Below, piece after piece: positions 16,707 through 28,671 of a DNA stretch of 64,000 nt; the stretch's first letter is position 1, and each line of letters opens with the position of its first letter. The translations under genes and the position numbers were made by a program. The notes beneath the pieces were generated by a model. It did not search any database. It saw nothing but the letters and a program-made list of their open reading frames with translations, and was not told where the DNA came from. Source of the DNA: Corynebacterium xerosis NBRC 16721 = ATCC 373 (GTDB taxonomy: Bacteria > Actinomycetota > Actinomycetes > Mycobacteriales > Mycobacteriaceae); NCBI RefSeq assembly GCF_001552415.1, contig NZ_BCRD01000003.1, positions 124,001-188,000 on the forward strand, read 5' to 3'.

Positions 16707-16928
16707 TTACGACGGTTCCACCGTGAACAAGTCACCCGGGGTGCAGTCCAGGGCGTCGCACAGTGCCGTCAGCGTCGAAAAGCGAACGGCTTTGGCCCTG
16801 TCGTTTTTCATCACCGACAAGTTGACCGTGCTGATGCCCACCATGTCGGACAGCGCCCGCAGGGTCAGGCCGCGATCCTCGAGCAGACGGTCGAGGTGAC
16901 AGACGACGCGGTGCTCGGGGGGCGCCAT
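16707..16928 (-). CDS. Small XRE-family transcriptional regulator
   Basis: A 73-residue Cro/CI-type helix-turn-helix protein of the YozG kind. The HTH spans about residues 10-60 (LDRLLEDRGLTLRALSDMVG, then STVNLSVMKN, then FSTLTALCDALDCTPGDLF). ATG 16928 overlaps the DUF2975 stop by 4 bases. Small regulators of this type commonly accompany DUF2975 membrane proteins; it probably binds the AT-rich palindromes ahead of the operon. The TAA stop is inside the CGTCGTAAAGC word. Confidence 0.85.
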   Translation of the reverse strand: MAPPEHRVVCHLDRLLEDRGLTLRALSDMVGISTVNLSVMKNDRAKAVRFSTLTALCDALDCTPGDLFTVEPS

Positions 16929-17794
16929 CAGACCAGGCCCTCCGTGTCGCGCTCCAGCACGGAGGCGCGGCGGATGGCGACGCCGATCAGCGACAGCGTC
17001 ATGACCAGCACGTACATGACGATGAAGTCGCTCCACTCGATCGCAGGGATGGACACCCAGTGCAGACCGAGGTCGCGCAGCACCATGTTGCCGCCGAGCA
17101 TGCCGACGAAGCCCGGCACGAACATGTAGAAGAACAGCGCCCAGCACATGGCGGACACCCACCGGAACGAACCGAGGGTGAAGAAGTCGCCGAGCAGGAA
17201 ATTACGGGCGAGGCCGGCGCCGCAGAGCACCACCACCAGCAGCGCGGCCACGGCCAACCAGTGCGAGGCCCACAGGAAGCTCGCGGCGCCGTCCGAGATC
17301 AGCTCGCGGGCGACGGCGCGGCCATTGTCCACCGAGGCGTCGCCGGCGACGCGGGCGACCTTGCCGGGAACTCCGTCGGCGCCGATGACCGGGCGCAATG
17401 CGTAGCCGAGCAGCAAAAACAGCGCCAGACCCAGGGCAAAGATCGTTGCGTAGATGTCGGTGCGTTCGCGGCGCGGCGACGCCGGGCTCGGGTAGCGGCG
17501 CTCCCCGACGGCCCCGTCGGCCCGGTCGGCCCGGTCGCCCCGGTCGGCCCGGGGACCGCGGTCAGCTCGGCTGAACCCGAGTGCGCGGAAGGCGCGGCCA
17601 CGCTCGCGGTGGTCGGCACGGCCACGGCCCCGACGGTCGACGCGGTCGGGATAGTCGACGCGATCAGGACCACCAGGACGATCGGCGCCGCGGGGGCGAT
17701 CGGGGCGCGCGGCACCATCACCGGCAACGCGGTCGGATGAGCCAGTGCGGCCAGATGGGTCTGTGCGGTCGGGGTTGTCGTTCCAGGCGGACAT
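16928..17794 (-). CDS. DUF2975 membrane protein with Arg/Asp-rich N-terminus
   Basis: A 288-residue protein. Residues 1-110 are low complexity, dominated by Arg, Asp and Gly (repeated DR/DRAD units). The rest is a DUF2975 domain with four membrane helices (about 113-132, 178-198, 213-238, 255-275). ATG 17794 has a GAGGAGG site 5 bases upstream; reading further up only reaches a TTG. Co-transcribed with the XRE gene. The charged N-terminus is much longer than usual for the family. Function unknown. Confidence 0.8.
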   Translation of the reverse strand: MSAWNDNPDRTDPSGRTGSSDRVAGDGAARPDRPRGADRPGGPDRVDYPDRVDRRGRGRADHRERGRAFRALGFSRADRGPRADRGDRADRADGAVGERRYPSPASPRRERTDIYATIFALGLALFLLLGYALRPVIGADGVPGKVARVAGDASVDNGRAVARELISDGAASFLWASHWLAVAALLVVVLCGAGLARNFLLGDFFTLGSFRWVSAMCWALFFYMFVPGFVGMLGGNMVLRDLGLHWVSIPAIEWSDFIVMYVLVMTLSLIGVAIRRASVLERDTEGLV

Positions 17795-17825
17795 GGCGGC
17801 CTCCTCGGACCTCGGGACTGAGGGC

Positions 17826-17856
17826 AACGAATCTCGATACCCTATCGATATTCGTT
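17826..17856. promoter_or_regulatory. Near-perfect 31-base palindrome, likely XRE operator
   Basis: AACGAAT-C-TCGATA / TATCGA-T-ATTCGTT surround a CCC centre, with one mismatch over 14-base arms, in an otherwise GC-rich region 32 bases ahead of the DUF2975 start. A smaller related palindrome, AACGATTTTCGTT, is at 17884-17896. TAGGGT on the minus strand within or beside the palindrome could be the -10, so binding would block transcription. Autoregulation by the downstream XRE protein is inferred. Confidence 0.6.
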
Positions 17857-17927
17857 ACCCTAGCGCCCGCCATTGAGAAGCGCAACGATTTTCGTTGTGT
17901 TTTTCACGGCCAGACCACGGGACCGCA

Positions 17928-18113
17928 CGTAAACCCCGAGATCGATATGCCCGGGCTTCGACCCCACACGCGCAGGTCCCTCCCTTTTCCCAAACCCCGA
18001 AATCAAAACCCCGAAATGAGCCGCTTAACCGACCTCAAACCCCGATATCACCGGTGATCTCGGGGTTTTGATTTCGGGGTTTGGAAATGACGCAGCTGAA
18101 GTCGGGGTTTACG
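17928..18113. repeat. Nested inverted repeats of a CCCCGA unit
   Basis: Seven copies of AAACCCCGA are arranged as four forward (about 17931, 17992, 18004, 18037) then three reverse (18060, 18075, 18102). The main stem, 17990-18014 with 18060-18084, is a perfect 25-base match. A competing hairpin, 18037-18052 with 18053-18068, uses the same right-hand unit. Outer arms 17928-17939 and 18102-18113 also match. The 449-base gap 17795-18243 holds no gene. Confidence 0.75.
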
Positions 18114-18197
18114 GCGGCCGCAGCGACGAAACACGGGGCGGCCGGGCCGAAGACCAGGACCCCGGACCGGGCAGCGGCCCCACCGGAAACGGCGAAA

Positions 18198-18220
18198 CCC
18201 GCCGACCAGGGGCCGGCGGG
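18198..18220 (-). terminator. panD: panD terminator hairpin
   Basis: CCCGCCG (18198-18204) pairs with CGGCGGG (18214-18220), 23 bases after the panD stop. The word GCTTTACGACG (18221-18231) directly abuts the hairpin on the panD side. Confidence 0.5.
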
Positions 18221-18243
18221 CGTCGTAAAGCGAAAAAGCGGGC

Positions 18244-18669
18244 CTAGCCCGAGAACTCGTCGGGCTTGCGGGGATCCCACAGGCCGGAACCGACCGGCAC
18301 GTTGGCGGGATCGTCGCCCTCGGTGACGATGGCGTTGTTCTCGTCGACGAAGACGACATTGGGCTTGCGGGTGCGGGCCTCTTCGTCGGTCATGGTGCCG
18401 TAGCCGATGATGATCACCAGGTCACCGGGCGAAATCAGGCGCGCGGCGGCACCGTTGATGGAAATGATGCCCGAGCCGCGCTCGCCGGTGATGCAGTACG
18501 TGGTCAGGCGATTGCCGTTGTCGATGTCGACGATGTCGACCTGCTCGCCCTCGAGCAGATCGGCGGCCTCCATCAGATCGGCGTCGATGGTGCAGGACCC
18601 GACGTAGTGCAGGTCCGCCTGCGTCACGGTGGCGCGGTGGATCTTGGACTTCAGCATGGTGCGGAACAT
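18244..18669 (-). CDS. panD: Aspartate 1-decarboxylase
   Basis: Makes beta-alanine from aspartate for pantothenate. The 141-residue proenzyme has the self-cleavage site Gly24-Ser25 (YVGSCTID), which yields the pyruvoyl group, plus Lys9, Arg54-region NGNRLTTY and the GAAARL segment. The start overlaps the panC stop by one base (TGATG), so the two are translationally coupled. Length is normal for the family. Confidence 0.96.
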   Translation of the reverse strand: MFRTMLKSKIHRATVTQADLHYVGSCTIDADLMEAADLLEGEQVDIVDIDNGNRLTTYCITGERGSGIISINGAAARLISPGDLVIIIGYGTMTDEEARTRKPNVVFVDENNAIVTEGDDPANVPVGSGLWDPRKPDEFSG

Positions 18670-19880
18670 CAGCGGCCCCCTTCGGTGGCGGAGTCTGAGT
18701 CGGTGGCGGAGGTGGAATCGGTGGTCCCGGCACTGCCGCCCTCCGAAACCGGACGACGCACCGTATCACCATCAACGCCGTCGACGCGAGAATCCATTCC
18801 CCCCGCGGACCCCGCGGACCCCGCCGTGCCCGCCCCGGACCCCGCCGCGAACCCGGCGCCGCGCAGACCGTCGCGCGCTTCGCGGGCCTCGCGCTCGGCT
18901 CGGACCTCGTCGACGCGGGCCTTGAGCTTCTTCAACTCGGCCATTTCCTCTTCGGTCAGCGGCTGATCGTCGAGGCCGGCGGCGGACAGCGCGGCCTGGG
19001 CGATCTCGCGCTCGCGCATGTCGCCGAGCAGCACGCCGACGTTGTCGATCAACCGAGTCGTCCCCACGCGCGCCGCCACGAGCAGGCGCGCCTCGCCCTC
19101 CTCCGGCACGGGGCCCAAGCCGGGGCCGCGCAGCTCCAGGTAGTCGACGTCGACCTCGGGACGCTCGGCCAGCACGGCCCGCGCAGTGGACAGCACCGCG
19201 TCCGCGCCATGGTCGCCGACGTGCGCGCCGGCGGTCAGCGCCGCCGACAACGTCACGGCCAGCTCGCGCTCCTCGGCGGAGAGGTAGCGGTTGCGCGAGC
19301 TCATGGCCAGGCCATCGGTCTCGCGGATGACGGGCACGCCGTGCAGCTGCACCGGCATGTTCAGGTCGGTGACCATCTGCTGCATCAGCGCCAGCTGCTG
19401 GTAGTCCTTTTCGCCGAAGATGGCGTCGGTGCAGTTGGTGATGTTGAACAGCTTGTTCACCACGGTCAGCGCCCCGGCGAAATGCCCGGGCCGGGTGGCG
19501 CCCTCCAGCTCGTCGGCCAGCGGCCCCGGCTGGACCGTGGAGCGGAACCCGTTGGGGTACATCTCGCGGGCGTTGGGCGCGAAGACGAGTTCGCAGCCGA
19601 CGGCCTTGAGCTTGGCCACGTCGTCGTCGAGGGTGCGCGGGTAGGCCTCGAAGTCCTCGCCCTCGCCGAACTGCAGCGGGTTGACGAAGATCGACGCGAC
19701 CACCACGGCGCGCGGCAGCGACTGCGCGGCCCGCACCAGTTCGAGGTGCCCCTCGTGCAGGGCGCCCATGGTGGGCACGAGGACGACGGGCCGGCCGGTC
19801 TTGCGCATGGCGCGCGTGACCTGGGCGATCCCCGCGATCGTGTCGTGGACGGTGATGTCTCCGGCGGTGTAGCCGCTCAC
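18669..19880 (-). CDS. panC: Pantoate--beta-alanine ligase with long C-terminal extension
   Basis: ATP-dependent ligase that forms pantothenate. It shows [10 protein letters not shown] (36-45, the HxGH-type motif), [33 protein letters not shown] and SSRNRYLS (KMSKS-like). The GTG at 19880 has GGAGG 4 bases upstream. The enzyme core ends near residue 285. About 115 more residues follow: a charged helix ([20 protein letters not shown]) and then a Gly/Ala/Ser/Thr/Asp-rich tail. Usual PanC length is about 280-310, so the tail is an added feature; its role is unknown. Confidence 0.93.
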   Translation of the reverse strand: MSGYTAGDITVHDTIAGIAQVTRAMRKTGRPVVLVPTMGALHEGHLELVRAAQSLPRAVVVASIFVNPLQFGEGEDFEAYPRTLDDDVAKLKAVGCELVFAPNAREMYPNGFRSTVQPGPLADELEGATRPGHFAGALTVVNKLFNITNCTDAIFGEKDYQQLALMQQMVTDLNMPVQLHGVPVIRETDGLAMSSRNRYLSAEERELAVTLSAALTAGAHVGDHGADAVLSTARAVLAERPEVDVDYLELRGPGLGPVPEEGEARLLVAARVGTTRLIDNVGVLLGDMREREIAQAALSAAGLDDQPLTEEEMAELKKLKARVDEVRAEREAREARDGLRGAGFAAGSGAGTAGSAGSAGGMDSRVDGVDGDTVRRPVSEGGSAGTTDSTSATDSDSATEGGR

Positions 19881-19986
19881 TTTTCCTCCGAAAATGCGCG
19901 AACGCCCGTCTGACGTTCGTCGTGTCCCCCGGTCGTTTCCCCGGGGCAATTCCCGATAGACGGTAGTCCCCGGGCCCCGGCCGATC

Positions 19987-20871
19987 CTAGTCGGCCCCGT
20001 GGGGGCGGTCCCCCAGTTCGCGCAGGACGTCGGTGGAGCCCTTCATCTCGGCGATGCGCCGCGACAGTGCGCGGTAGGCGGGCGCGGCGTGGGGCAGTTC
20101 GCCGCCGATGACCTCGAGATGCTTTGCGACGGTGCCCGCGTCATCGCGGGCCGCCGGCCCCGTCAGTGCGCGGGGGCCCCATTTCAGGGCGTTGTCCAGC
20201 GAGGCTTCCAGCAGCGGGCCGAGCAGGGCCGCGGCCTGGTCGCGGGCGGTGGCGTCCGCCCCTTCCCCGATGGCGCCGGCGAGCAGTTCGACGGCGTCGG
20301 CGACGACGGCGCCGAGGTGGTTCGAGCCGTGCGCCATGGCGGCGTGGTACAGCGGGCGGCTGGCTTCGGGGATGGGGATGGCGCGTCCGCCGAGTTCGGA
20401 GATGAGCAGCTCGGCGACGGTGCGCGACAGTTCGTCGCCGACGGTGACGCCCCACGGGCAGCCGGCGAGGCGGTCGGTGTCCTCGGCCGAGCCTGCGAAG
20501 GTCATGGCCGGGTGGGCGGCGATGGTCAGGGCCCCGGTCAGCGCCACCGGGTCGAGCACGGCGCGGCCCCGGGAACCGGCGACGTGGACGATGATGCGCC
20601 CCGGGCCGACGTGCGGGGCGATCTGCTCGACGACGCCGGGCAGTTCCGGGTCGGGGACGGCGAGGATGATCAGTTCGGCGTCTCGCGCGGCCGATTCGGC
20701 GTCGGTGAGGCGGGCCTGCGGCAGCCGCAGTGCGGCGCGGGCCCGGGAGGCGTCGGACCGGGCAACGGCGGCGGTGACCGCGTGGCCGGCGCGCGCGAGC
20801 GCTTCGCCGACGGCGGTGCCGACGGCTCCGGCGGAGATCACCGCGACGGTGAGGCGGGGCGCTCCCGGCAC
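19987..20871 (-). CDS. Rossmann-fold DUF2520 oxidoreductase-like protein
   Basis: A 294-residue protein with an N-terminal NAD(P)-binding fold (VISAGAVGTAVGEALARAGH, residues 11-30) and a C-terminal helical DUF2520 domain with the MAHGSNHLGAVVADA segment. Such proteins precede panC in actinobacteria (Rv3603c in M. tuberculosis). A ketopantoate-reductase-like role in pantothenate synthesis is plausible from context but unproven. The GTG start at 20871 lies 8 bases after the DUF6779 stop; panC follows after 106 bases. Confidence 0.82.
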   Translation of the reverse strand: MPGAPRLTVAVISAGAVGTAVGEALARAGHAVTAAVARSDASRARAALRLPQARLTDAESAARDAELIILAVPDPELPGVVEQIAPHVGPGRIIVHVAGSRGRAVLDPVALTGALTIAAHPAMTFAGSAEDTDRLAGCPWGVTVGDELSRTVAELLISELGGRAIPIPEASRPLYHAAMAHGSNHLGAVVADAVELLAGAIGEGADATARDQAAALLGPLLEASLDNALKWGPRALTGPAARDDAGTVAKHLEVIGGELPHAAPAYRALSRRIAEMKGSTDVLRELGDRPHGAD

Positions 20872-20879
20872 CGCGGCGC

Positions 20880-22154
20880 CTACTCCCCGGAGTCCTTGCG
20901 CGCGCGCATCTGGGCGAGGAGCTCGGCGACGGTCAGGCCGCCCTCGTGGTCCTCGGCGCGGCGGCGGCCGTGGCGGGAGCGACGGCCGGCGTCGTCGGCG
21001 GTGTCGGCGTCGGCGGCGTCAGCGTCGGCGGCGCTGTCTGCATCGGCATCATCAGCGTCGGCGTCGGTGTCCGGGAACCCCTTGCGCACGGTCGGCGCGG
21101 TTTCCGCCGGAGCGTCCGATTCGTCGACGGCCGGGAAATCGGCGGTGTGGGCGGCCTGCTCGTCGGCGGCGATGCGCGGCAGCACGGCCGTCGGGCGGGA
21201 CTCGGCGGCGTCGGGTTCCGGCGCCGACGTGGCCGGCTCCGGGTCGCTCTCCCACGGCACGGCCTTGAAGGAACCGGTGTTGAAACCGCCGCCGTAGGCG
21301 TGGCCGGGCACGCCGGCCCCGGCGTCGGAATCGGAATCGGTGCCGTTGTCCACGACGGGCACGTCGACGGGCTCGTGGTCGACGTCGTCATGCGGCTCGA
21401 AAGCCTCGTTCTCGTCCCATTCCTCCGGGACACCCTGCACGGTCGGGCCGTGGGGGCCGTGGTTGGTGTGGGTGCCCACCGAACCGTTGGCGGTCGCCTC
21501 GGCGCGGTGCGCGGTGGCCCGCGGCTTCGGGCGCTGATGGGACTCGGGGTCCTTCAGCGGCGACGACGACGGCGGGGCGTCGAGCTCGCGGAGGCGCTCC
21601 GCGCGGGCGCGCAGGGCGATGCGCTCCTCGTCCAGATCGGCGCCGAGCAGCTCGGCCAGGTGCTCGCGCAGCGCGGTGATCTCCGCGCGCAGCTGGGAGA
21701 TGGTGTCGTCCGACTTCGCGTCGAGCGAATCCAGGTAGTTCTGCTCGAGGATGAGCTCCTGCTCCCGGTGCGTGGACAACTCGCGGTCGAGCTCCAGACT
21801 GTGCATGACCTCGAGGTCTGCGATGCGCTCGCGCTCGGAGGCGAGCTGGCGGCGGTACCGCGTCACCAGCAGCGCGCCGATGACCGCGGCCCACAGGCCG
21901 GCGAGCACGGCGATCTTCATCCACCCGGTGGAGTCGGTGAACAGCATGACCACGCTGGCGATGACGGCCAGCGCGATCAGCGCCGCCATCATCGCGGTGG
22001 CCACCTTGTCGGTGGCGTCGCCGTCGCCCGCCGCGGTGCGGGGCCTATCGCGGCCCGGCTCGTCCCGCCCGTCCCACTGGTCGACGGGCCCGGACCCGGC
22101 TGCGTCGGGGTCCTGTCCGTTTCGATCCACGTCGAAGTCCTCCGGTTGCGTCAT
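20880..22154 (-). CDS. DUF6779-type membrane/coiled-coil protein
   Basis: Position and architecture match M. tuberculosis Rv3604c. The 424 residues comprise an acidic N-terminus, two membrane helices (about 52-75 and 78-98), a coiled coil (about 100-195, ERERIADLEVMHSLELDREL and onward), a long disordered Pro/Asp/Ala region with Asp-Ala repeats near 375-400, and a conserved C-terminal peptide GGLTVAELLAQMR. That short C-terminal motif recurs in several mycobacterial envelope proteins. It overlaps DUF3180 by 4 bases. Function unknown; an envelope role is likely. Confidence 0.75.
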   Translation of the reverse strand: MTQPEDFDVDRNGQDPDAAGSGPVDQWDGRDEPGRDRPRTAAGDGDATDKVATAMMAALIALAVIASVVMLFTDSTGWMKIAVLAGLWAAVIGALLVTRYRRQLASERERIADLEVMHSLELDRELSTHREQELILEQNYLDSLDAKSDDTISQLRAEITALREHLAELLGADLDEERIALRARAERLRELDAPPSSSPLKDPESHQRPKPRATAHRAEATANGSVGTHTNHGPHGPTVQGVPEEWDENEAFEPHDDVDHEPVDVPVVDNGTDSDSDAGAGVPGHAYGGGFNTGSFKAVPWESDPEPATSAPEPDAAESRPTAVLPRIAADEQAAHTADFPAVDESDAPAETAPTVRKGFPDTDADADDADADSAADADAADADTADDAGRRSRHGRRRAEDHEGGLTVAELLAQMRARKDSGE

Positions 22155-22666
22155 GTGCCCCAGCCTACCGACGGCGGCACCGGTTCCCCTCCCGACGCGG
22201 CGGGCGGTTCGTCATCCGGGGGAAGCCGGCACGACTTCTCCAGCCACGCGCCCGCCGCCGCCAGGGCCACGCCGGACAGTGCGCCCACCGCGAGGACGGG
22301 GCCGTCCTCGGCGGCCGCGGCCAGCTCCGACCAGCGGGGCAACGCCCAGACCAGGGCCCCCGCGTACAGCCCCGCCAGCACCGCGCCCAGCCATGCCGAC
22401 GCGGTGCCGATGACCAGCCACCGCGCCATGGTCAGCGGTTGCACCTGGCTGGAATCCTGCCCCACGCGACCGTCGTCGAGCGCGGACCGGATCCAACGCG
22501 CGGCCGCGGCGCACACGAGGGTGAGCACCCAGGGAAACAGCAGATCCCACCAGCTGCGGGCCCCCAGGTCGCCGTAAAATCGCCCGTAGAGCAGGAATCC
22601 GGCCACCGCCAGCACGACCGCCACGAGAGCCAGGGAGGAGATGGGGGTCGGTTTCATCGGCGTCAT
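22151..22666 (-). CDS. DUF3180 membrane protein
   Basis: A 171-residue protein with four predicted membrane helices (about 8-26, 40-58, 80-100, 118-140), equivalent in position to Rv3605c. ATG 22666 overlaps the folK stop by 4 bases and is preferred over the GTG three codons up. It sits between folK and the DUF6779 gene in an unbroken chain of overlaps. No function is known. Confidence 0.8.
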   Translation of the reverse strand: MTPMKPTPISSLALVAVVLAVAGFLLYGRFYGDLGARSWWDLLFPWVLTLVCAAAARWIRSALDDGRVGQDSSQVQPLTMARWLVIGTASAWLGAVLAGLYAGALVWALPRWSELAAAAEDGPVLAVGALSGVALAAAGAWLEKSCRLPPDDEPPAASGGEPVPPSVGWGT

Positions 22667-23205
22667 CGCCCCCACCCGGCGGGGTCGCGCCGCACGGCGG
22701 ACACCTCATCCGGGTCCAGCTTTGCGACGATGCCCGCCACCCGGATTCCCCCCAGTTCCGCGTCGGGGTCGGCGTCGAGCCACGGCACGAGCACGAAGGC
22801 CCGCTCGTGGGCGAAGGGGTGGGGCAACGTCAGGACGGGGTCGTCGGACGTGATTTCGGTGGCACTTGAATCGGCGGCATCGGAATCGGCGGCCGGGCCG
22901 TCGTCAAGCGAAAGAACCTGCACCACGTCGACGTCGAGGGTCCGGGGCCCCCAATGCACCTCCCGGACGCGGCCGGCGGCATTTTCCAGGGCCTGGCCCC
23001 TGCGCAGCAGCTCGAGGGGCGACTGGTCGACCTCCACGATGAGGACGGCGTTGAGGAAATCGCCCTGCTCGACGCCTCCCCACGGCGGGGTGGCGAAAAC
23101 CGCCGAGCGGGCGATGGTCTCGCCGGCGAACTCGTCGGCCACGGTCCGCAGCGCCGCCCGGGCGTCGCCGAGGTTCGCGCCGATGGACAGCACCGCGCGG
23201 ATCAT
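22663..23205 (-). CDS. folK: HPPK, 6-hydroxymethyl-7,8-dihydropterin pyrophosphokinase
   Basis: Third visible step of folate synthesis: pyrophosphate transfer from ATP to the pterin. The 180 residues show [13 protein letters not shown] (N-terminal ATP loop), NAVLIVEVD, and the signature [12 protein letters not shown] with its Mg-binding Asp pair near 90-95. An Asp/Ser/Ala insertion of about 20 residues follows this motif. [16 protein letters not shown] is the C-terminal family segment. It overlaps folB by 4 bases. Confidence 0.95.
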   Translation of the reverse strand: MIRAVLSIGANLGDARAALRTVADEFAGETIARSAVFATPPWGGVEQGDFLNAVLIVEVDQSPLELLRRGQALENAAGRVREVHWGPRTLDVDVVQVLSLDDGPAADSDAADSSATEITSDDPVLTLPHPFAHERAFVLVPWLDADPDAELGGIRVAGIVAKLDPDEVSAVRRDPAGWGR

Positions 23206-23630
23206 CGCGCGTCCCTCCGGGCGCCGGCGCGCTGCGTCTTGCGCGAGCGGCGGGCGGTGACGGCGACGTCGCCGAACTCCAGCGGGATCGGCGCCTGCGG
23301 CTTGTGGATGGTCACCTCGACGGCGTGGAGCAGCGGCGGGCGGGATGCGGCTGCTGCAGCTGTGTCGTCGGCGGCCAGCAACTTCTCGGCGATCTCCACC
23401 GCCACCGTCTCGATGAGGTCGCGGGCGGGCCCGGCGATGACGTCGTGGGCGATCTGGGCGACCGCGCCGTAGTCGACGGTGTCGTCCAGATCATCGCTGG
23501 CGGCGGCCGCGCCGAAATCCAGCCACAGCGTGACGTCGCAGGTGAAGTCCTGCCCGTCGCGCTTCTCGTGGTCGAAGACCCCGTGGTTGCCGCGGACCTT
23601 CAGCCCGGTCAATGCGATGCGGTCGGCCAT
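23202..23630 (-). CDS. folB: Dihydroneopterin aldolase
   Basis: Converts dihydroneopterin to 6-hydroxymethyl-dihydropterin. The 142 residues show [20 protein letters not shown] at the N-terminus with the conserved Gly-Val-Phe and Glu22, [21 protein letters not shown] and the C-terminal [11 protein letters not shown] with the catalytic Lys. An Ala-rich loop (DTAAAAASR) and a basic tail are small additions. One base separates it from the folP stop. Confidence 0.95.
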   Translation of the reverse strand: MADRIALTGLKVRGNHGVFDHEKRDGQDFTCDVTLWLDFGAAAASDDLDDTVDYGAVAQIAHDVIAGPARDLIETVAVEIAEKLLAADDTAAAAASRPPLLHAVEVTIHKPQAPIPLEFGDVAVTARRSRKTQRAGARRDAR

Positions 23631-23631
23631 G

Positions 23632-24582
23632 TCAGCGCGCTCCCCCGGCTCGTTCGCCCGGTCGCCCCGGGTCCTCGGACATCGGCTTGTTGCCGCCGCC
23701 GACCGGATAGTCCCCGTCGGCGGTCACGCCCTCCGGCGCACGGCCGGAAGTCCAGGCCGCGGCGACGTGCACGGCGTCGCGGCTGGCGGAGACCTCGTGG
23801 ACCCGCACCGCCCACGCCCCGGCGGCGGCGGACAGGGCGGATATCGCGGCGGTGGCGTCGTCGGCGTCGCGCGGCGGGCGCGGGGACCCGTCGACGACGG
23901 TGGCGGTGAAACGTTTGCGGCTGGCGCCGACCAGCACCGGGTACCCCTCGGCGACCAACTCCGGCAGCGCGTGCAGCAGCGCCCAGTTGTCGTCGGCGTT
24001 CTTGGCGAAGCCCAGCCCCGGATCGAGGATGGTCCGCTCGGCGGGGATGCCGGCGGCCGCCGCCCGCTCCGCGAGGGACAGCAGGTGCCCGCGGACCTCG
24101 GCGACGATGCCCTCGGCCGACGGTTCGGCGCGGCCGGAAGCGGATCCGAAACGGTCGGTGCGCCAGTGCATCAGGCACACGGCGACGTCGGCCGCGGCGC
24201 AGACCTCGAGCATCCGCGGGTCGGCCATGCCGCCGGAGACGTCGTTGATCATCACCGCCCCGGCCTCGATGGAGGCCTCCGCCACCGTCGCGCGCATGGT
24301 GTCGACGCTGACTGGGATCCCCGCCGCCGCCAACTCGCGCACGACGGGCACCACGCGGCCCAGTTCCTCGTCGGCGGAGACGCGCACCGCGCCGGGGCGG
24401 GTCGATTCGCCGCCGACGTCGATGAGGTCGGCGCCGTCGGCCATGAGCCGCCGGGCGAGGGCGACCGCGACGGCCGGATCGTTCCAGCGGCCGCCGTCGG
24501 AAAAGCTGTCTTCGGTGACGTTGACGATGCCCATGACCAGGCAACGGTCGGCCACCGGCAGCACGGGATCGGGCGCGGCCAC
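23632..24582 (-). CDS. folP: Dihydropteroate synthase
   Basis: Joins pABA to the pterin; the sulfonamide target. The core motifs are [15 protein letters not shown] (with Glu where many enzymes have Pro), [48 protein letters not shown] and [11 protein letters not shown] 24582, 5 bases after the folE stop, gives a 316-residue protein. About 45 residues after the barrel form a Gly/Pro-rich tail, longer than usual. Confidence 0.94.
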   Translation of the reverse strand: MAAPDPVLPVADRCLVMGIVNVTEDSFSDGGRWNDPAVAVALARRLMADGADLIDVGGESTRPGAVRVSADEELGRVVPVVRELAAAGIPVSVDTMRATVAEASIEAGAVMINDVSGGMADPRMLEVCAAADVAVCLMHWRTDRFGSASGRAEPSAEGIVAEVRGHLLSLAERAAAAGIPAERTILDPGLGFAKNADDNWALLHALPELVAEGYPVLVGASRKRFTATVVDGSPRPPRDADDATAAISALSAAAGAWAVRVHEVSASRDAVHVAAAWTSGRAPEGVTADGDYPVGGGNKPMSEDPGRPGERAGGAR

Positions 24583-24587
24583 GGCGA

Positions 24588-25219
24588 TCAGCGCCCCGTG
24601 ATCAGCGACATCGCCTCGGCGCGGGACCGTGCGTCGGACTTGAAGCCGCCGCGCACCGCGGAGGTGATGGTCGTGGCGCCCGGCTTGCGGATGCCGCGCA
24701 TGGCCATGCACAGATGCTCGCATTCGATGACCACGATCGCCGACGTCGGCTGCAGCTTGTCGACGAGGGCGTCCGCCACCTGACCGGTCAAACGTTCCTG
24801 GACCTGGGGGCGCTTGGCGTACAGGTCGACGAGGCGGGCCAGCTTGGACAGGCCGGTCACGCGACCTTCGGGGCCGGGGATGTAGCCGATGTGGGCCTTG
24901 CCGAAGAAGGGCACCAGGTGGTGCTCGCACGTCGAGTAGATCGGGATGTCCTTGACCAGGACCAGTTCCTGATGGCCCTCGTCGAAGGTCTTCTCCAGCA
25001 CCTCCGTCGGGTCGACGTGGAGCCCGGCGAACACCTCGCGGTAGGCCCGGGCGACGCGGGCGGGCGTCTCGCGCAGGCCCTCGCGCTCGGGGTCCTCGCC
25101 GACGGCGAGCAGCAGCTCGCGCACGGCCGCCTCGGCACGCGCGTGGTCGAAGGGGCCCAGGTCCTCGCCGCGGTCGGCGGCGATGTCCGGGTGCACCTCA
25201 TCGTCGCGGTGGTCGTACA

Positions 25220-25223
<4 letters not shown>
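24588..25223 (-). CDS. folE: GTP cyclohydrolase I
   Basis: First folate step, GTP to dihydroneopterin triphosphate. The 211 residues contain [18 protein letters not shown] (Zn Cys and catalytic His), [19 protein letters not shown], and [15 protein letters not shown] with the second Zn Cys. The ATG at 25223 overlaps the ftsH stop by 4 bases. The order ftsH-folE-folP-folB-folK is the conserved actinobacterial folate cluster. Confidence 0.97.
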
Positions 25224-27931
<2,708 letters not shown>

Positions 27932-27988
27932 GGAGGGGCTTGGCCTTGGCTTTCTCGGGTGTCGGGGTTAGGCCCATTCGACGCGAGC

Positions 27989-28009
27989 GCCGCGGTCGTC
28001 GACCGCGGC
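27989..28009 (-). terminator. hpt: hpt 3'-end hairpin
   Basis: GCCGCGGTCG (27989-27998) and CGACCGCGGC (28000-28009) are perfectly complementary around a single base; in RNA a 3-5 base loop would form. The GCTTCACGACG variant (28015-28025) lies between the hpt stop and the hairpin. ftsH begins 57 bases further on, so the hairpin may only attenuate. Confidence 0.45.
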
Positions 28010-28030
28010 GGGATCGTCGTGAAGCGGGGT

Positions 28031-28615
28031 TCAGCTCTGGTAGACGCGCGGGTGCAGCGTGCCGACGTACGGCAGGTCGCGGTAGCGCTCGGCGTAATCC
28101 AGGCCGTAGCCGATGACGAACTCGTTGGGGATGTCGAATCCGACGTCGGCGATGTCGAGCTTGGCGCGCAGTGCGTCGGGCTTGCGCAGCAGCGTGACGA
28201 CCTCGAGGGAGCGCGGGTTGCGGTTGCGCAGGTTCTTCATCAGCCACGACAGCGTCAGGCCGGAGTCGATGATGTCCTCGAGGATGATGACGTCGCGGCC
28301 CTCGATGTCGCGGTCCAGGTCCTTCAGGATCCGCACCACGCCGGACGACGACGTCGAGTTGCCGTAGGACGACACGGCCATGAACTCCATCTGCGTCGGG
28401 CACTTGAGCTCGCGGGCGAAGTCCGTCATGAAGAACACCGCGCCCTTGAGCACGCCCACCAGGATCAGGTCCTCGTCGGCGCCGGCGTGGCGCTCGTTGA
28501 CGCGGGCGGCCATTTCGGCGATGCGCGCGCGCAGCTCGTCCTCGGGGATCAGGATGGCTTCGACATCGGCCCCGTACGGGTTGTCCGGAACGTTGAAGTC
28601 CTTGACGTCATGCAT
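28031..28615 (-). CDS. hpt: Hypoxanthine phosphoribosyltransferase
   Basis: Purine salvage enzyme of 194 residues. Visible motifs are [15 protein letters not shown] (base/PPi loop), [15 protein letters not shown] (flexible loop), and the PRPP signature [14 protein letters not shown] near 110-123, plus the C-terminal [23 protein letters not shown] 28615 has AAAGGA 8 bases upstream. tilS ends 56 bases before it, the usual tilS-hpt-ftsH order. Confidence 0.96.
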   Translation of the reverse strand: MHDVKDFNVPDNPYGADVEAILIPEDELRARIAEMAARVNERHAGADEDLILVGVLKGAVFFMTDFARELKCPTQMEFMAVSSYGNSTSSSGVVRILKDLDRDIEGRDVIILEDIIDSGLTLSWLMKNLRNRNPRSLEVVTLLRKPDALRAKLDIADVGFDIPNEFVIGYGLDYAERYRDLPYVGTLHPRVYQS

Positions 28616-28671
28616 GCGGTCGTCCTTTCCGCGCGGGCGCGCCGGCGGTTCGTGCCTGGGATCGCTTCGGA

